A stretch of 64,000 nucleotides of DNA from Bin5 sp965208965 (GTDB taxonomy: Bacteria > Chloroflexota > Anaerolineae > Caldilineales > Caldilineaceae), in contig OZ242384.1 of assembly GCA_965208965.1 (NCBI GenBank), forward strand, positions 5,270,001-5,334,000, read 5' to 3'. Shown piece after piece: positions 1 to 8,158 of this stretch. Below the pieces are notes generated by a model. It was not told the DNA's origin and ran no database searches. It saw only the letters and a program-made list of their open reading frames with translations. The position numbers and the translations under genes are program-made. How positions within the stretch are numbered: the stretch's first letter is position 1; each line of letters opens with the position of its first letter.

Positions 1-218
1 ATTGCTGCTTCTGACGAGGATGACTCTTCGGCGGCGGGCGCAGATTCCTCGGCGGCGGGCGCGGTCTCTTCGCTGGCGGCCGGCTCATCGGCGGCGCCGC
101 ATGCGGCCAGCAGCAGGGAAAGTATGATCAGGAACGGAATGATTCTGGAGACACCCTTCGCCAGCCTGGCGCCGGCGGTGGCGCCGCCACTTTGAAAAGA
201 AAGTTTACGACGGGACAC
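1..218 (-). CDS. ABC transporter substrate-binding lipoprotein, N-terminal part (cut by window edge)
   Basis: Only the first 72 codons are present, and the gene runs off the left edge. A GTG start at 216-218 follows an AGGAG ribosome-binding site at 226-230, with a spacing of 7. The product has a basic start, a hydrophobic stretch and a lipobox ending LLLAACG near residue 39, then a low-complexity Ala/Glu/Ser linker with two near copies of APAAEES. This is a lipoprotein signal plus flexible tether. It lies downstream of two OppD/F-type ATPase genes on the same strand, so the most likely product is the peptide/nickel-family (SBP_bac_5) binding protein of that importer. The binding domain itself is outside the window, so the family is inferred from context. 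Confidence 0.7.
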   Translation of the reverse strand, partial: MSRRKLSFQSGGATAGARLAKGVSRIIPFLIILSLLLAACGAADEPAASEETAPAAEESAPAAEESSSSEAA

Positions 219-374
219 AGTTTTGCTCCTTGTACGTGAAAGATTACGGTTGCGAATCACTGTGTTCTTGAAAAATGCACCTCCTTATTCTTGCCCTGGT
301 GTCTTGGCGGCATTGAAGAAAAGCAGGAAATGTAGTCAGGCTACAGGCACCCCATTAGCGGAACAAGGAATCTG

Positions 375-1520
375 TCACTGCGGCGAGTTGCGAACGCCCT
401 GCAGTTCCAGCTCCTCAGCGAAATGACAGCGTACGAAGTGGGGCTGGCTGCCGTTCGTCCCTGCCAGGTCGACCAGTTGAGGCTCTTCGAGGCGGCAGAT
501 GTCCTGAACATAAGGACAGCGGGGATGGAACGTGCAGCCGGCTGGCACGTTGGACGGGTCGGCGACGTCGCCCTCCAGAATGATACGCTCTCGCCGCAGA
601 CCGGCTTTTCCGGTCTCAACCACGGGAACGGCCGACAGCAGGGCCCCTGTATAGGGATGGCGGGGCTGCCGGAAAATCGAATCGGTACGGCCCAGTTCAA
701 CGATCTGGCCCACGTACATCACCGAAACCCGGTCGCTCAGGTATTCGACCACGGACAGGTTGTGGGTGATGAAGAGATAGGTGAGATGGAGCTCAGATTG
801 CAGCTCCTTGAGCAGGCTGAGAATCTGTGCCTGCACGGACACGTCCAGCGCGGACACCGGTTCGTCGGCGACGACAAAGTCCGGGTCCAGGGCCAGGGCG
901 CGGGCGATTGCAATACGCTGCCGCTGGCCGCCGCTGAAGGCATGGGGATAGCGCCGCATGTAGGTTGGGTCCAGACGAACGCTGCGCAGAAGCTCGGCCA
1001 CCTTTTCTTCCAGTTCGCGTCTGCTGCTGATCAGCTTACGGGTGACAAAGGGCTCGCCGATGATTTCGAGGACGGTAAGACGCGGGTTAAGCGATGAGAA
1101 GGGGTCCTGGAAGATCATCCCCATATTCTGCTGCACGGAGCGCAGTTCAGGCTTGGTCAGTGCGGTAATTTCAATCTCTTCGCCGTCGCGTTTGCGAAAC
1201 AGGACCGAACCGCCGGAAGGCTCAATCGCCCTCATGACGCAGCGGCCGGTTGTCGTTTTTCCGCAGCCGCTCTCTCCGACCAGCGCCAGGGTTTCACCCC
1301 GGGCAACATGGAAGCTGACTTCGTCGACCGCTTTCACCTCGCCGACCTGGCGGCGGAAGAAGCCGCGCAGGATGGGGAAATACTTGCGCAGGTCGGTCAC
1401 TTCAAGGACATTGTCGGAGTCGGACTGTCCCAGGCCTTCTCCCAAGTGCTGGGGCAGCCCGTCAGAAGGAGATTCGCTGGTTGCATTCACGTCGGTTGGA
1501 ACAGCATCTGCTTGCGCCAT
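375..1520 (-). CDS. oligopeptide-type ABC transporter ATP-binding protein (OppF/DppF-like)
   Basis: A 381-residue cytoplasmic ATPase that would power the OppB/OppC permease encoded upstream. It has a Walker A GESGCGKT at about 82-89, the Q-loop FQDP near 137-140, the ABC signature FSGGQRQR at about 195-202, Walker B FVVADEP near 215-221 and the switch histidine in ITHNLS near 253. The C-terminal oligo_HPY extension FHPRCPYVQDIC (about 331-342) is typical of peptide/nickel importers. The open frame continues upstream to 1802, but ATG at 1518-1520 is chosen because it lies 4 bases after the stop of the preceding OppD-like gene and begins a protein of normal length. The roughly 40-residue N-terminal extension rich in Ser/Asp/Gly is probably a disordered tail. 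Confidence 0.93.
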   Translation of the reverse strand: MAQADAVPTDVNATSESPSDGLPQHLGEGLGQSDSDNVLEVTDLRKYFPILRGFFRRQVGEVKAVDEVSFHVARGETLALVGESGCGKTTTGRCVMRAIEPSGGSVLFRKRDGEEIEITALTKPELRSVQQNMGMIFQDPFSSLNPRLTVLEIIGEPFVTRKLISSRRELEEKVAELLRSVRLDPTYMRRYPHAFSGGQRQRIAIARALALDPDFVVADEPVSALDVSVQAQILSLLKELQSELHLTYLFITHNLSVVEYLSDRVSVMYVGQIVELGRTDSIFRQPRHPYTGALLSAVPVVETGKAGLRRERIILEGDVADPSNVPAGCTFHPRCPYVQDICRLEEPQLVDLAGTNGSQPHFVRCHFAEELELQGVRNSPQ

Positions 1521-1524
1521 GTTC

Positions 1525-2526
1525 TCAGTCCTGGACGTACAGATGACAGCGGACGCGATGTCCTCCAGCCAGCTCGATCTGGGGCGGCAGGTGGACATCG
1601 CATACGTCGGGTATGAACTCCGGGCAGCGGGGATGGAACGGGCAGCCCGTAGGTCGACGATAAGGGCTGGGAACGGAGCCGGTGATTGGGTCGAGCTCCT
1701 GGCTATGGCCTTCGCCCAGCTCCGGCACCGAGCGCAGCAGACCGACCGTGTAGGGATGTTTCGGGTCGCGGAAAATAACGTCTGCCGGCGCGCTCTCCAC
1801 ATCCTTGCCCAAGTACATGATCATCACGCGGTCGCACAGTTCGGAGATGACCGCCAGGTCGTGCGTGATGACGATCAGCGCCATGCCCATGTCCCGCTGC
1901 AGGTCCTTCATCAGCTCCAGGACCTGGGCCTGAATCGTCACATCGACCGCCGTCGTCGGTTCGTCCGCAATCAGGAGAGCCGGATGGCAGGAAAGGGCCA
2001 TGGCAATCATTGCCCGCTGGCGCATGCCACCGCTGAGGGCAAAGGGGTATGCGTCAATCGTCTGCTCCGGCTGGGGCATACCCACCCGCCCCAGCATTTC
2101 GATTGCACGCTCGCGCGCTTCGTTCTGACTGCAATCCTGATGCAGGCGAATGACCTCGGTAATTTGATTTCCGATCGTGTAGACCATGCTGAAGGCCGCC
2201 ATCGGCTCCTGGAAGACCATGGCGATCTCGCCGCCGCGAATCTGACGAATCTCCTGCCCACGGTCATCCAGTTGCACCAAATCAACCGATTCGCCATTCT
2301 GGAAGAGGGATATCTCTCCCATTACGATTTTGCCGTTCTTAGGCACAATTCTCAGGATCGACTGGGCGGTGACACTCTTGCCGCAGCCGCTCTCACCTGC
2401 GATGCCCAGCGCCTCGCCGGCGTGAATGTCAAAGGAGACGCCGTCAACGGCTTCCAGGATCCCTTCTTGAGAGAAGAAGTGGGTGGCCAGATTGTCTACG
2501 CTTAGCAGGAGCGGCGCTTGGGTCAT
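1525..2526 (-). CDS. oligopeptide-type ABC transporter ATP-binding protein (OppD/DppD-like)
   Basis: A 333-residue ATPase that pairs with the downstream OppF-like subunit. Walker A GESGCGKS is at about 44-51, the signature LSGGMRQR at about 164-171, Walker B LLIADEP near 184-190 and the switch histidine in VITHDL near 222. A C-terminal oligo_HPY motif (FHPRCPEFIPDVC) follows. Length and motif order match the OppD/DppD family. It sits 20 bases after the OppC-like permease gene and 4 bases before the OppF-like gene, so the three are almost certainly co-transcribed. D and F subunits form a heterodimer on the cytoplasmic face. The substrate cannot be deduced, since this family imports peptides, nickel, opines and some oligosaccharides. 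Confidence 0.93.
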   Translation of the reverse strand: MTQAPLLLSVDNLATHFFSQEGILEAVDGVSFDIHAGEALGIAGESGCGKSVTAQSILRIVPKNGKIVMGEISLFQNGESVDLVQLDDRGQEIRQIRGGEIAMVFQEPMAAFSMVYTIGNQITEVIRLHQDCSQNEARERAIEMLGRVGMPQPEQTIDAYPFALSGGMRQRAMIAMALSCHPALLIADEPTTAVDVTIQAQVLELMKDLQRDMGMALIVITHDLAVISELCDRVMIMYLGKDVESAPADVIFRDPKHPYTVGLLRSVPELGEGHSQELDPITGSVPSPYRRPTGCPFHPRCPEFIPDVCDVHLPPQIELAGGHRVRCHLYVQD

Positions 2527-2546
2527 GGGAAAGGTTCGCGTTCTGG

Positions 2547-3686
2547 CTAGATGGATGAATAGGGGTCGGCGGCATCGCGCAGGCCGTCGCCGACAAAGTT
2601 GAAGCAGAGAATGGCGATTATGACAAACAGGCCCGGTGAAAGCAGCCAGGGAGAATCAGCCAGCACGATTATCCGCTGTGCATCCTTGAGCAGCACGCCC
2701 CAACTGATGGCCGGATTCTGCAGGCCCAGACCGATAAAGCTCAGTGCGGTCTCTCCCAGGATCATGCTGGGGACACTCAGAGTCAGTGAGGCGATGATAT
2801 GGCTGGTGAAGGAGGGCAGCATGTGCTTGAAAATGACGCGTGATTCATTTGAGCCGTTGAGCTGTGCGGCCATCACATATTCCTCCTCGCGCAGGGACAT
2901 GAACTTGCCGCGCACGACGCGCGCCAGCCCCGTCCAGCCGACCAGCGAGAGAATGACGACAATGCCAAAGTAGATCTGCACGACCGTCCATGTAGGAGGA
3001 AGTGCCACGCTCAACGCCATCCAAAGCGGCAAAGTGGGAATCGAACGCAGGAATTCGATGATGCGCTGAATGACCAGGTCGGTGACGCCGCCGAAATAGC
3101 CGGAGAACCCGCCCATTATGACGCCGATCACGAAGCTGATGGCGATGCCCAGCAGGCCGACGGACAGCGAAATGCGGCCGCCGAAGATGATGCGTGAGAG
3201 AAGGTCGCGTCCCATCTTGTCGGTGCCGATGAGGAAGAAGGTGCCCTCTTCGACGCCGATGAGGTGGATGTTGCTCTCGAACAGACCCCACAGTTTATAG
3301 GAATCGCCGCGTACGAACAGCTTGACAGGGAATTTCTGGGTCGTGTCCAACTCCCAAGTGGTCCTGAAGGTATTTTCGTCCATCTTGGAAGTCATGCCGT
3401 AAACGAAGGGGCGCAATTGGAATTGCCCTTCGTCGAAGAAGCGCAGCCGCTGCGGCGGCATGAACATGTAGTCGGTGTCGTGGTGGGCAGGGTCGTAAGG
3501 AGAGAGGAATTCGGCAAAGATCGCGAACAGATAGAAGATCGCTATCAGCACCAATGAAACGACCGCTACCTTGTGCCTCAGGAACTTCCAGCGGATCAGC
3601 TGCCATTGCGTAGCGACCGACAGGTCCTCTTCGCTGGCGTCCACTCCAGTACTGCTCGTTTGGAATTTCTCGTCGATTACGGCCAT
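2547..3686 (-). CDS. oligopeptide-type ABC transporter permease (OppC/DppC-like)
   Basis: A 379-residue inner-membrane permease. One transmembrane helix near residues 36-60 is followed by a long extracytoplasmic insertion (about 65-165). The BPD_transp_1 core begins at the GTDKMGRDLLSR motif, with about five further helices. The EAA cytoplasmic loop, which contacts the ATPases, is seen around YVMAAQLNGSNESRVIFKH. The protein is longer than classical OppC (about 300 residues) because of the insertion after TM1, a variant seen in YejE-like permeases. Its plus-strand counterpart at 8159-9322 has the same insertion. ATG at 3684-3686 is the family-consistent start. It lies between the OppB-like and OppD-like genes. 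Confidence 0.92.
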   Translation of the reverse strand: MAVIDEKFQTSSTGVDASEEDLSVATQWQLIRWKFLRHKVAVVSLVLIAIFYLFAIFAEFLSPYDPAHHDTDYMFMPPQRLRFFDEGQFQLRPFVYGMTSKMDENTFRTTWELDTTQKFPVKLFVRGDSYKLWGLFESNIHLIGVEEGTFFLIGTDKMGRDLLSRIIFGGRISLSVGLLGIAISFVIGVIMGGFSGYFGGVTDLVIQRIIEFLRSIPTLPLWMALSVALPPTWTVVQIYFGIVVILSLVGWTGLARVVRGKFMSLREEEYVMAAQLNGSNESRVIFKHMLPSFTSHIIASLTLSVPSMILGETALSFIGLGLQNPAISWGVLLKDAQRIIVLADSPWLLSPGLFVIIAILCFNFVGDGLRDAADPYSSI

Positions 3687-3755
3687 AGCAGTTTTACCAT
3701 TCTAAAGCGGCCTGCACATTTGAGTTCGAAGGACTTGCTCACCCGGGCTTCGGAC

Positions 3756-4742
3756 TCAGATGGCGCCGCGAATACGGGGATCCAGCCAAGCGAGCACGAT
3801 ATCGGAAAGCAGCGTGCCCACCAGCGTGAGCGTGCTTAAAATCATAACTACGCTTCCTGCCAGAAACATATCCTGGCTGAGCAGCGCGCCTACAAACAGG
3901 GGCGCGATCGTGGGTAGGCCCAGTACCAGAGAGGCCAGCAGTTCGCCGTTGACCAGGGTGGGCAGTGTCCAGCCGATGGTGCTGGCGACCGGGTTCATGG
4001 CGATACGGAAAGGGTACTTGACCAGGAGTTTTCCCTCGGACAGTCCCTTTGAGCGGGCAACCATAACGTAGGGCCGCTCTAGTTCATCGAGCAGATTGGC
4101 GCGCATTACGCGGATCAGGCCGGCCGTGCCGGCGGTGCCGACGACCAGGGCCGGCAGCCACAGGTGCTTCAAGAGATCGATGAACTTGGCGAAACTCCAG
4201 GGCGCAATCAGGTATTCATCCGAAAAAAGTCCGACCGCTACGTTGCCGGTTGCGACAAAGTAATACCACAAGATCAGTAGGGCGAGTAAAAAGTTTGGGG
4301 TGGCCAGCCCTATGAAACCGATCAGAGTGAAGAAATAGTCCCCGAGCGAGTATTGACGGGTGGCGGAATAGAGGCCGATCGGGATCGCGATTGCGTAGGC
4401 AAGGAAGAAAGAGGCGACCGAGATGGCAAGGCTCCAGGGCAGACGGTCGGCGATCAGTTTGCTGACGGGCTGGTTCCATTCCAGCGAGCGGCCCAGGTTT
4501 CCCTGCATGATGTTGCCGAGCCAGCGGAAATAACGCACATAGGTGGGCGCATCCAGTCCGTAGCGCTTGCGCAGCGATGCGATTTCCGCGGGGTCGACCG
4601 CCTCCTGCTCCTGCAACAGTGCATTCACATAGGAGTCCATGAAATCACCCGGCGGCGCCTCAATAATTGCAAAAGAGATAATAGAGACGACAAACAGGGT
4701 GGGCACCATCAGGAGGATGCGGCGAAGGATAAATGACCACAT
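3756..4742 (-). CDS. oligopeptide-type ABC transporter permease (OppB/DppB-like)
   Basis: A 328-residue inner-membrane permease beginning MWSFILRRILLMVPTLFVV, the usual OppB start with TM1 directly at the N-terminus. It then has the extracytoplasmic region with RKRYGLD, about five more helices and the EAA-type loop around RPYVMVARSKGLSEGKLL. It ends with the conserved LDPRIRGAI. Length is typical of the family. The gene is 69 bases upstream of the OppC-like gene and 12 bases downstream of the beta-propeller gene stop, so it belongs to the same minus-strand operon. It forms the translocation pore with OppC. It is clearly paralogous to the plus-strand permease at 7111-8100. Confidence 0.93.
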   Translation of the reverse strand: MWSFILRRILLMVPTLFVVSIISFAIIEAPPGDFMDSYVNALLQEQEAVDPAEIASLRKRYGLDAPTYVRYFRWLGNIMQGNLGRSLEWNQPVSKLIADRLPWSLAISVASFFLAYAIAIPIGLYSATRQYSLGDYFFTLIGFIGLATPNFLLALLILWYYFVATGNVAVGLFSDEYLIAPWSFAKFIDLLKHLWLPALVVGTAGTAGLIRVMRANLLDELERPYVMVARSKGLSEGKLLVKYPFRIAMNPVASTIGWTLPTLVNGELLASLVLGLPTIAPLFVGALLSQDMFLAGSVVMILSTLTLVGTLLSDIVLAWLDPRIRGAI

Positions 4743-4754
4743 ATTCGCAATTAA

Positions 4755-5744
4755 TCAGATGTCAGTGTTTTTCAAGTGTAGCAAGGTAGATGTTTGATGG
4801 CGCCAGGCCGGTGCCGCTGCCCTCGTGACTTGAGTAGTAGGACAGCAGGGCCCGCGCTCCAGACCCAATTCGACAAAGCCGGGATAGGAGTTGTCACCTC
4901 CGCTGGGCAGGACGGCGATCTCCTGCAGTTCTGTGCCGACCAGCTCGTACAGGGCGGTGACAGGTCCGTCCTCGGTGTGCTTGCGGCCACCGACCAAGAC
5001 TTGGGTTCCCCAGCGGGCGAGGAGCGGACCGCCGATGTGTCTGTCCAGATCAGTACACGCCCAGTCTGTGTACGGATACCGAGATCGGCAGAGTTGTGCC
5101 GGCCGGCCACCAGCGCGGGCGACCGCCATCAGGTCGCCTTCGCCTTCGAATAACAGAGCGGTCTCGTCACCGTGGGCCGGTTGAATCAGGCTGAGCGGCG
5201 CCCAGGCGAACCCGTCCGTGCTGTGGAGCAGCCAGGACTCCATCCATTCCGGCGGCTCATCCCTCCGTTCAAGCACTTCAAAGTTTCGGATGCGCCTGCC
5301 GTTGAGATAGGCCGTTCCGTCGCGGGCCGCCGCCCTCCAGATGTAGTGGCCGTGCGTGCCGTCCAGCATGCGCGGGCCGTGCCAGTTTTTGCCGTCGTCG
5401 CTCCAGGCGCAGAAACCGAGGTGATCGTTTACGTCTCTGTCCTCAGCGTTTCCGGGGGTTACCCACCAGGCGCCGGTGTAGACGAACAGCTTGTTGTCGA
5501 AGACCAGAAAGTGCGGGTCTCTGACATCCCGGTTGTTGACGCTGAAGGAATGGACCTGCTTCCAGTCGCTGCCGTCGGTGCTTGACAGCACGACGATGCG
5601 AGACGTGGTGAAGAGCATGTGGCCGTCCGGGCAGCTGCGGAAGGTCAGATACAGACGATCACCGAACCGGCACAGGTCGGTGAACGCATTATGATTTCCG
5701 TCATTGAACAGTTGACGTACGGAACTGACTCGGATGGAGGGCAC
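4755..5744 (-). CDS. sialidase/BNR-like beta-propeller protein with apparent C-terminal frameshift
   Basis: First gene of the minus-strand Opp operon, 329 residues as read. Repeated blades with motifs such as VVLSSTDGSDW, FCAWSDDGKNWHG and LLHSTDGFAWAP are the Asp-box-like repeats of sialidase and glycosidase propellers. HNAFTDLCRFGDRLYLTFR near the start is typical of this uncharacterised propeller family. There is no signal peptide, so it is probably cytoplasmic. Start is GTG at 5742-5744. The last ~38 residues look wrong. A frame change in the GGG run near 4850-4856 would give ALLSYYSSHEGSGTGLAPSN then IYLATLEKH, stopping at 4762, which is the natural-looking end. That fits one missing base, from a real mutation or an assembly error. 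Substrate unknown; the context suggests it processes or senses the imported ligand. Confidence 0.75.
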   Translation of the reverse strand: MPSIRVSSVRQLFNDGNHNAFTDLCRFGDRLYLTFRSCPDGHMLFTTSRIVVLSSTDGSDWKQVHSFSVNNRDVRDPHFLVFDNKLFVYTGAWWVTPGNAEDRDVNDHLGFCAWSDDGKNWHGPRMLDGTHGHYIWRAAARDGTAYLNGRRIRNFEVLERRDEPPEWMESWLLHSTDGFAWAPLSLIQPAHGDETALLFEGEGDLMAVARAGGRPAQLCRSRYPYTDWACTDLDRHIGGPLLARWGTQVLVGGRKHTEDGPVTALYELVGTELQEIAVLPSGGDNSYPGFVELGLERGPCCPTTQVTRAAAPAWRHQTSTLLHLKNTDI

Positions 5745-5805
5745 GAAAGCGGCTCTTGTGGGAATTCACAAGTTCTGGTCTGAGGACTGCGACCGGCGCA
5801 TTGGC

Positions 5806-5818
5806 CTGACAGTGTCAG
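5806..5818. promoter_or_regulatory. operator-like palindrome at predicted start site
   Basis: CTGACA-G-TGTCAG is a perfect 6-1-6 palindrome. It lies immediately downstream of the minus-strand -10 box, covering the predicted transcription start. That placement is typical of a repressor operator, for example of a LacI-, GntR- or TetR-type protein. No regulator gene is present nearby, so the binding protein is unknown. Confidence 0.55.
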
Positions 5819-5819
5819 C

Positions 5820-5847
5820 ATTATAGGGAAGTTTGGCCGGTTGTCAA
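5820..5847 (-). promoter_or_regulatory. sigma70-type promoter of the minus-strand Opp operon
   Basis: On the minus strand a perfect TTGACA -35 box (5842-5847) and a perfect TATAAT -10 box (5820-5825) are separated by 16 bases. The predicted start is near 5812, about 68 bases before the GTG of the propeller gene. It is the best consensus promoter I can see in the window. Confidence 0.75.
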
Positions 5848-6166
5848 ACGCGCGATGTATAGGCGGGCAGTCAAGACTTGGGGTGTGAACAAAGGCGAGG
5901 CGTGAGGAACGGGAACTGCCGGCGCCTCTGCAGGAGATCGGATTGCGGGACGGCCGTCGTATTGTCGTTGGTTGAATCATATGAGAGTTCGTCACTATTG
6001 GGGATGCGTTCATATGTTTATTTTGGCTTGCGGGGGCGGGCGGGGATGCGCGGACTTCGCCGGTTTTGTACAGTTTTTGCGGGGGGCTCCGGCTCATCAT
6101 TTCGACGGCTGAGGGATGGTCTTTCGGGGGTTGGGCGGAGGGCGCAAAGGTGTTGCATTTTCAGCG

Positions 6167-6272
6167 AAAGTGTAACATTTCTGTTTTTGAGGCTCCTGAC
6201 CAGAGAGAAATAAGGGCAATAAGGGGCGAAAAATGTTACAAAAAAAATGTTCCAATGGGGATGTTACACTTT
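6167..6272. repeat. inverted TGTTACA-type repeats
   Basis: AAAGTGTAACAT at 6167-6178 is exactly inverted as ATGTTACACTTT at 6261-6272. A third inverted copy, AAATGTTACA at 6231-6240, matches TGTAACATTT at 6171-6180. Spacing is too wide for a simple hairpin terminator, so multiple binding sites for one regulator are more likely. Confidence 0.5.
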
Positions 6273-6384
6273 TGGTCAAAAATCGGGGGGAATTGAGGCG
6301 TCGCGGGAGCGTGTTTTCGAGCTGATTCTGGCCGCAAAATCGGCGCGAAAATGCGGCTGTTCGCGGTTGATGGTCTGCCGAAGA

Positions 6385-6406
6385 TGTACAGGTTTTGTAC
6401 AGGTTT
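6385..6406. repeat. tandem 11-base repeat TGTACAGGTTT x2
   Basis: Two perfect head-to-tail copies occupy 6385-6395 and 6396-6406, and a related TGTACAG occurs at 6067-6073. The period is close to one helical turn, which would place the copies on the same DNA face, as in operator arrays. Confidence 0.45.
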
Positions 6407-6746
6407 CCAGAGTTGAGCAGGAAGGGAACGCCCCATGCCTGGTTGCCTGCCGATGTATATGAAACTCGTCCAATTTCGGAGGGTGCATCCCAATGTTTGT
6501 GCGAACTTTCATATATCTCCGGCAGCGCAGGCGCCGCCTCAAACCACTGCCGTTCCGCCCTTCGTCGACCCTCTTGCTAACTGCGGCTATGCCGGCAAAC
6601 CGGATTAGATGCCATTACCCTGCGTAACCGGTTGCCTCCCGAATTCTCTACGGTAATCACACAAGAAATGGCGGTTTCAGCCCAGGCACCAGTTCGGCCC
6701 CACATGATAGAAAAAAATATAAAATATCGTACATCCCTCCTTATAA

Positions 6747-6766
6747 CACGACAAATCACGACAAAA
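6747..6766. repeat. tandem 10-base repeat CACGACAAAW x2
   Basis: CACGACAAAT (6747-6756) is followed directly by CACGACAAAA (6757-6766), just downstream of an A/T-rich block. This is another helical-phase repeat in the same intergenic region and a candidate activator or repressor site. Confidence 0.4.
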
Positions 6767-7023
6767 GCCTCAAATCATTAACCCTTGAGCCGTTGAATGG
6801 AACGGGGAAGTCCCCCCAAAATAACCTGACAAGAACTGAACAAATCCTTCAGCGTTTTCACCGTCGCGCCGTTGAGAAAAACGGCAGATCCCCCAAAAAA
6901 GGCGAAATATGGTGTCAGAATGGTGTCAAAATGCGTCAAAATCCTTCAGCTCTCCTCGCCCTTAATCCTGATTCAGACTACGACCTCACAAAAAACCGGG
7001 ATGCACCCGCCGGGGCGACCCGT

Positions 7024-7053
7024 TTGCTTTTCCCCTTCCAGAACATATATAAT
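7024..7053 (+). promoter_or_regulatory. candidate promoter of the plus-strand OppB-OppC genes
   Basis: A perfect -10 TATAAT at 7048-7053 has a weak -35 TTGCTT at 7024-7029 with an 18-base spacer. It lies about 58 bases upstream of the ATG at 7111. Confidence 0.45.
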
Positions 7054-7110
7054 GCCAACCGCCCCGCCCACTGCAAGCTCGTCGGACCGACACACAGAGT
7101 CAGCAGCGAA

Positions 7111-8100
7111 ATGGTCGCGTTCATCGTACGCAGAATCCTGCTTCTGATACCGACGCTCTTTTTTATTACCATCGTCACGTTTCTGGTGATCGAGTTGCCG
7201 CCGGGCGACTATCTGGACGCGTACGCGGCCAACCTGGCGGCAGGGGGAGATCCCGTCGACCAGGAACGGCTGGAGGCGCTACGCAAGCAGTTCGGCCTCG
7301 ACAAGCCCGCCCCCTTGCGTTATCTGCAGTGGCTGACCAATATCCTGCGCGGCAACTTTGGCTTTTCCTTCGAATGGAACGTGCCGGTCGAAAACCTGAT
7401 CTGGGAGCGGCTGGCTTTGACCTTTTTCATCAGCCTCTCGACAATCCTCTTTACGTGGGTCGTGGGTTTTCTGATCGGCGTCTATTCGGCTGTCAACCAG
7501 TATTCGATTGGGGACTATATTTTCACCACCCTGGGCTTTATCGGACTGGGGCTGCCCAATTTTCTGATTGCCCTGGTGATCATGTGGTATGCGTTTGACA
7601 AGTTCGGCCTGCGGCTGAGCGGGCTCTTTTCGCAGGAATACCGGGCGGCGCCGTGGAGCCTGGCCAAGTTCCTCGACATGATCACTCACCTGTGGCTGCC
7701 TCTGATCATCCTGGGCACGGCAGGCACTGCCGAGATGATCCGGACGATGCGGGCCAATCTGCTGGACGAGTTGAACAAGCCCTATGTCGAGACCGCGCGC
7801 GCAAAGGGACTGAAAGAGCGCATGCTGGTGCGAAAGTATCCTGTCAGGGTAGCGCTCAACCCCTTCGTCAGCACTGTCGGCTGGACGCTGCCCAATCTGA
7901 TTTCGGGCGCCACGATCGTTTCTGTCGTCTTGAGTCTGCCCACCACCGGGCCTATGTTGCTGGGGGCGCTGATGACGCAGGACATGTATTTGGCGGCAAG
8001 CTTTCTGATGATGTTAAGTGTTCTGACCGTAGTCGGCACGTTGATTTCGGATCTGCTGCTGGCCGTTCTCGATCCGCGAATCCGTATGGAAACGCAGTGA
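7111..8100 (+). CDS. oligopeptide-type ABC transporter permease (OppB/DppB-like), second set
   Basis: A 329-residue permease starting MVAFIVRRILLLIPTLFFI, closely resembling the minus-strand OppB in the TM1 start, the RKQFGLD region, the EAA loop (KPYVETARAKGLKERMLV) and the terminal LDPRIR. The open frame continues upstream to 6793, but that stretch is hydrophilic, resembles no permease and would extend the protein by about 106 residues. ATG at 7111 gives the normal family length. It would form a heterodimer with the OppC-like product encoded next. No ATPase or binding protein follows, so it may share the OppD/OppF made from the divergent operon. Confidence 0.92.
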   Translation: MVAFIVRRILLLIPTLFFITIVTFLVIELPPGDYLDAYAANLAAGGDPVDQERLEALRKQFGLDKPAPLRYLQWLTNILRGNFGFSFEWNVPVENLIWERLALTFFISLSTILFTWVVGFLIGVYSAVNQYSIGDYIFTTLGFIGLGLPNFLIALVIMWYAFDKFGLRLSGLFSQEYRAAPWSLAKFLDMITHLWLPLIILGTAGTAEMIRTMRANLLDELNKPYVETARAKGLKERMLVRKYPVRVALNPFVSTVGWTLPNLISGATIVSVVLSLPTTGPMLLGALMTQDMYLAASFLMMLSVLTVVGTLISDLLLAVLDPRIRMETQ

Positions 8101-8158
8101 GCCGCCGGCTGGGAACAGGATGTAACTGCTGGACCTCCAGGCTGCGCAGGGAGAATCC

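Larger units (their letters stand above)
5848..7023. other. long divergent intergenic region without a convincing gene
   Basis: Together with the flanking promoters this is about 1.36 kb between the propeller gene and the plus-strand OppB-like gene. Open frames here are short, overlap on both strands and resemble no family. The content is unusual: G-runs, A/T-rich blocks (about 6700-6730), inverted TGTTACA motifs and two sets of head-to-tail 10-11 base repeats, listed separately. It is best read as a regulatory region, possibly with debris of lost genes. Confidence 0.6.

Noticed and set aside
1521..1802. Extended N-terminus of the OppF-like gene
   Set aside because: It lies inside the OppD-like gene in another frame and resembles no ATPase sequence.
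1042..2505. Long plus-strand open frame opposite the ATPase genes
   Set aside because: Composition and low-complexity repeats are those of an antisense shadow of clear ATPase genes.
6793..7110. N-terminal extension of the plus-strand OppB-like gene
   Set aside because: The extra 106 residues are hydrophilic and unlike the family, and permease homology begins exactly at 7111.
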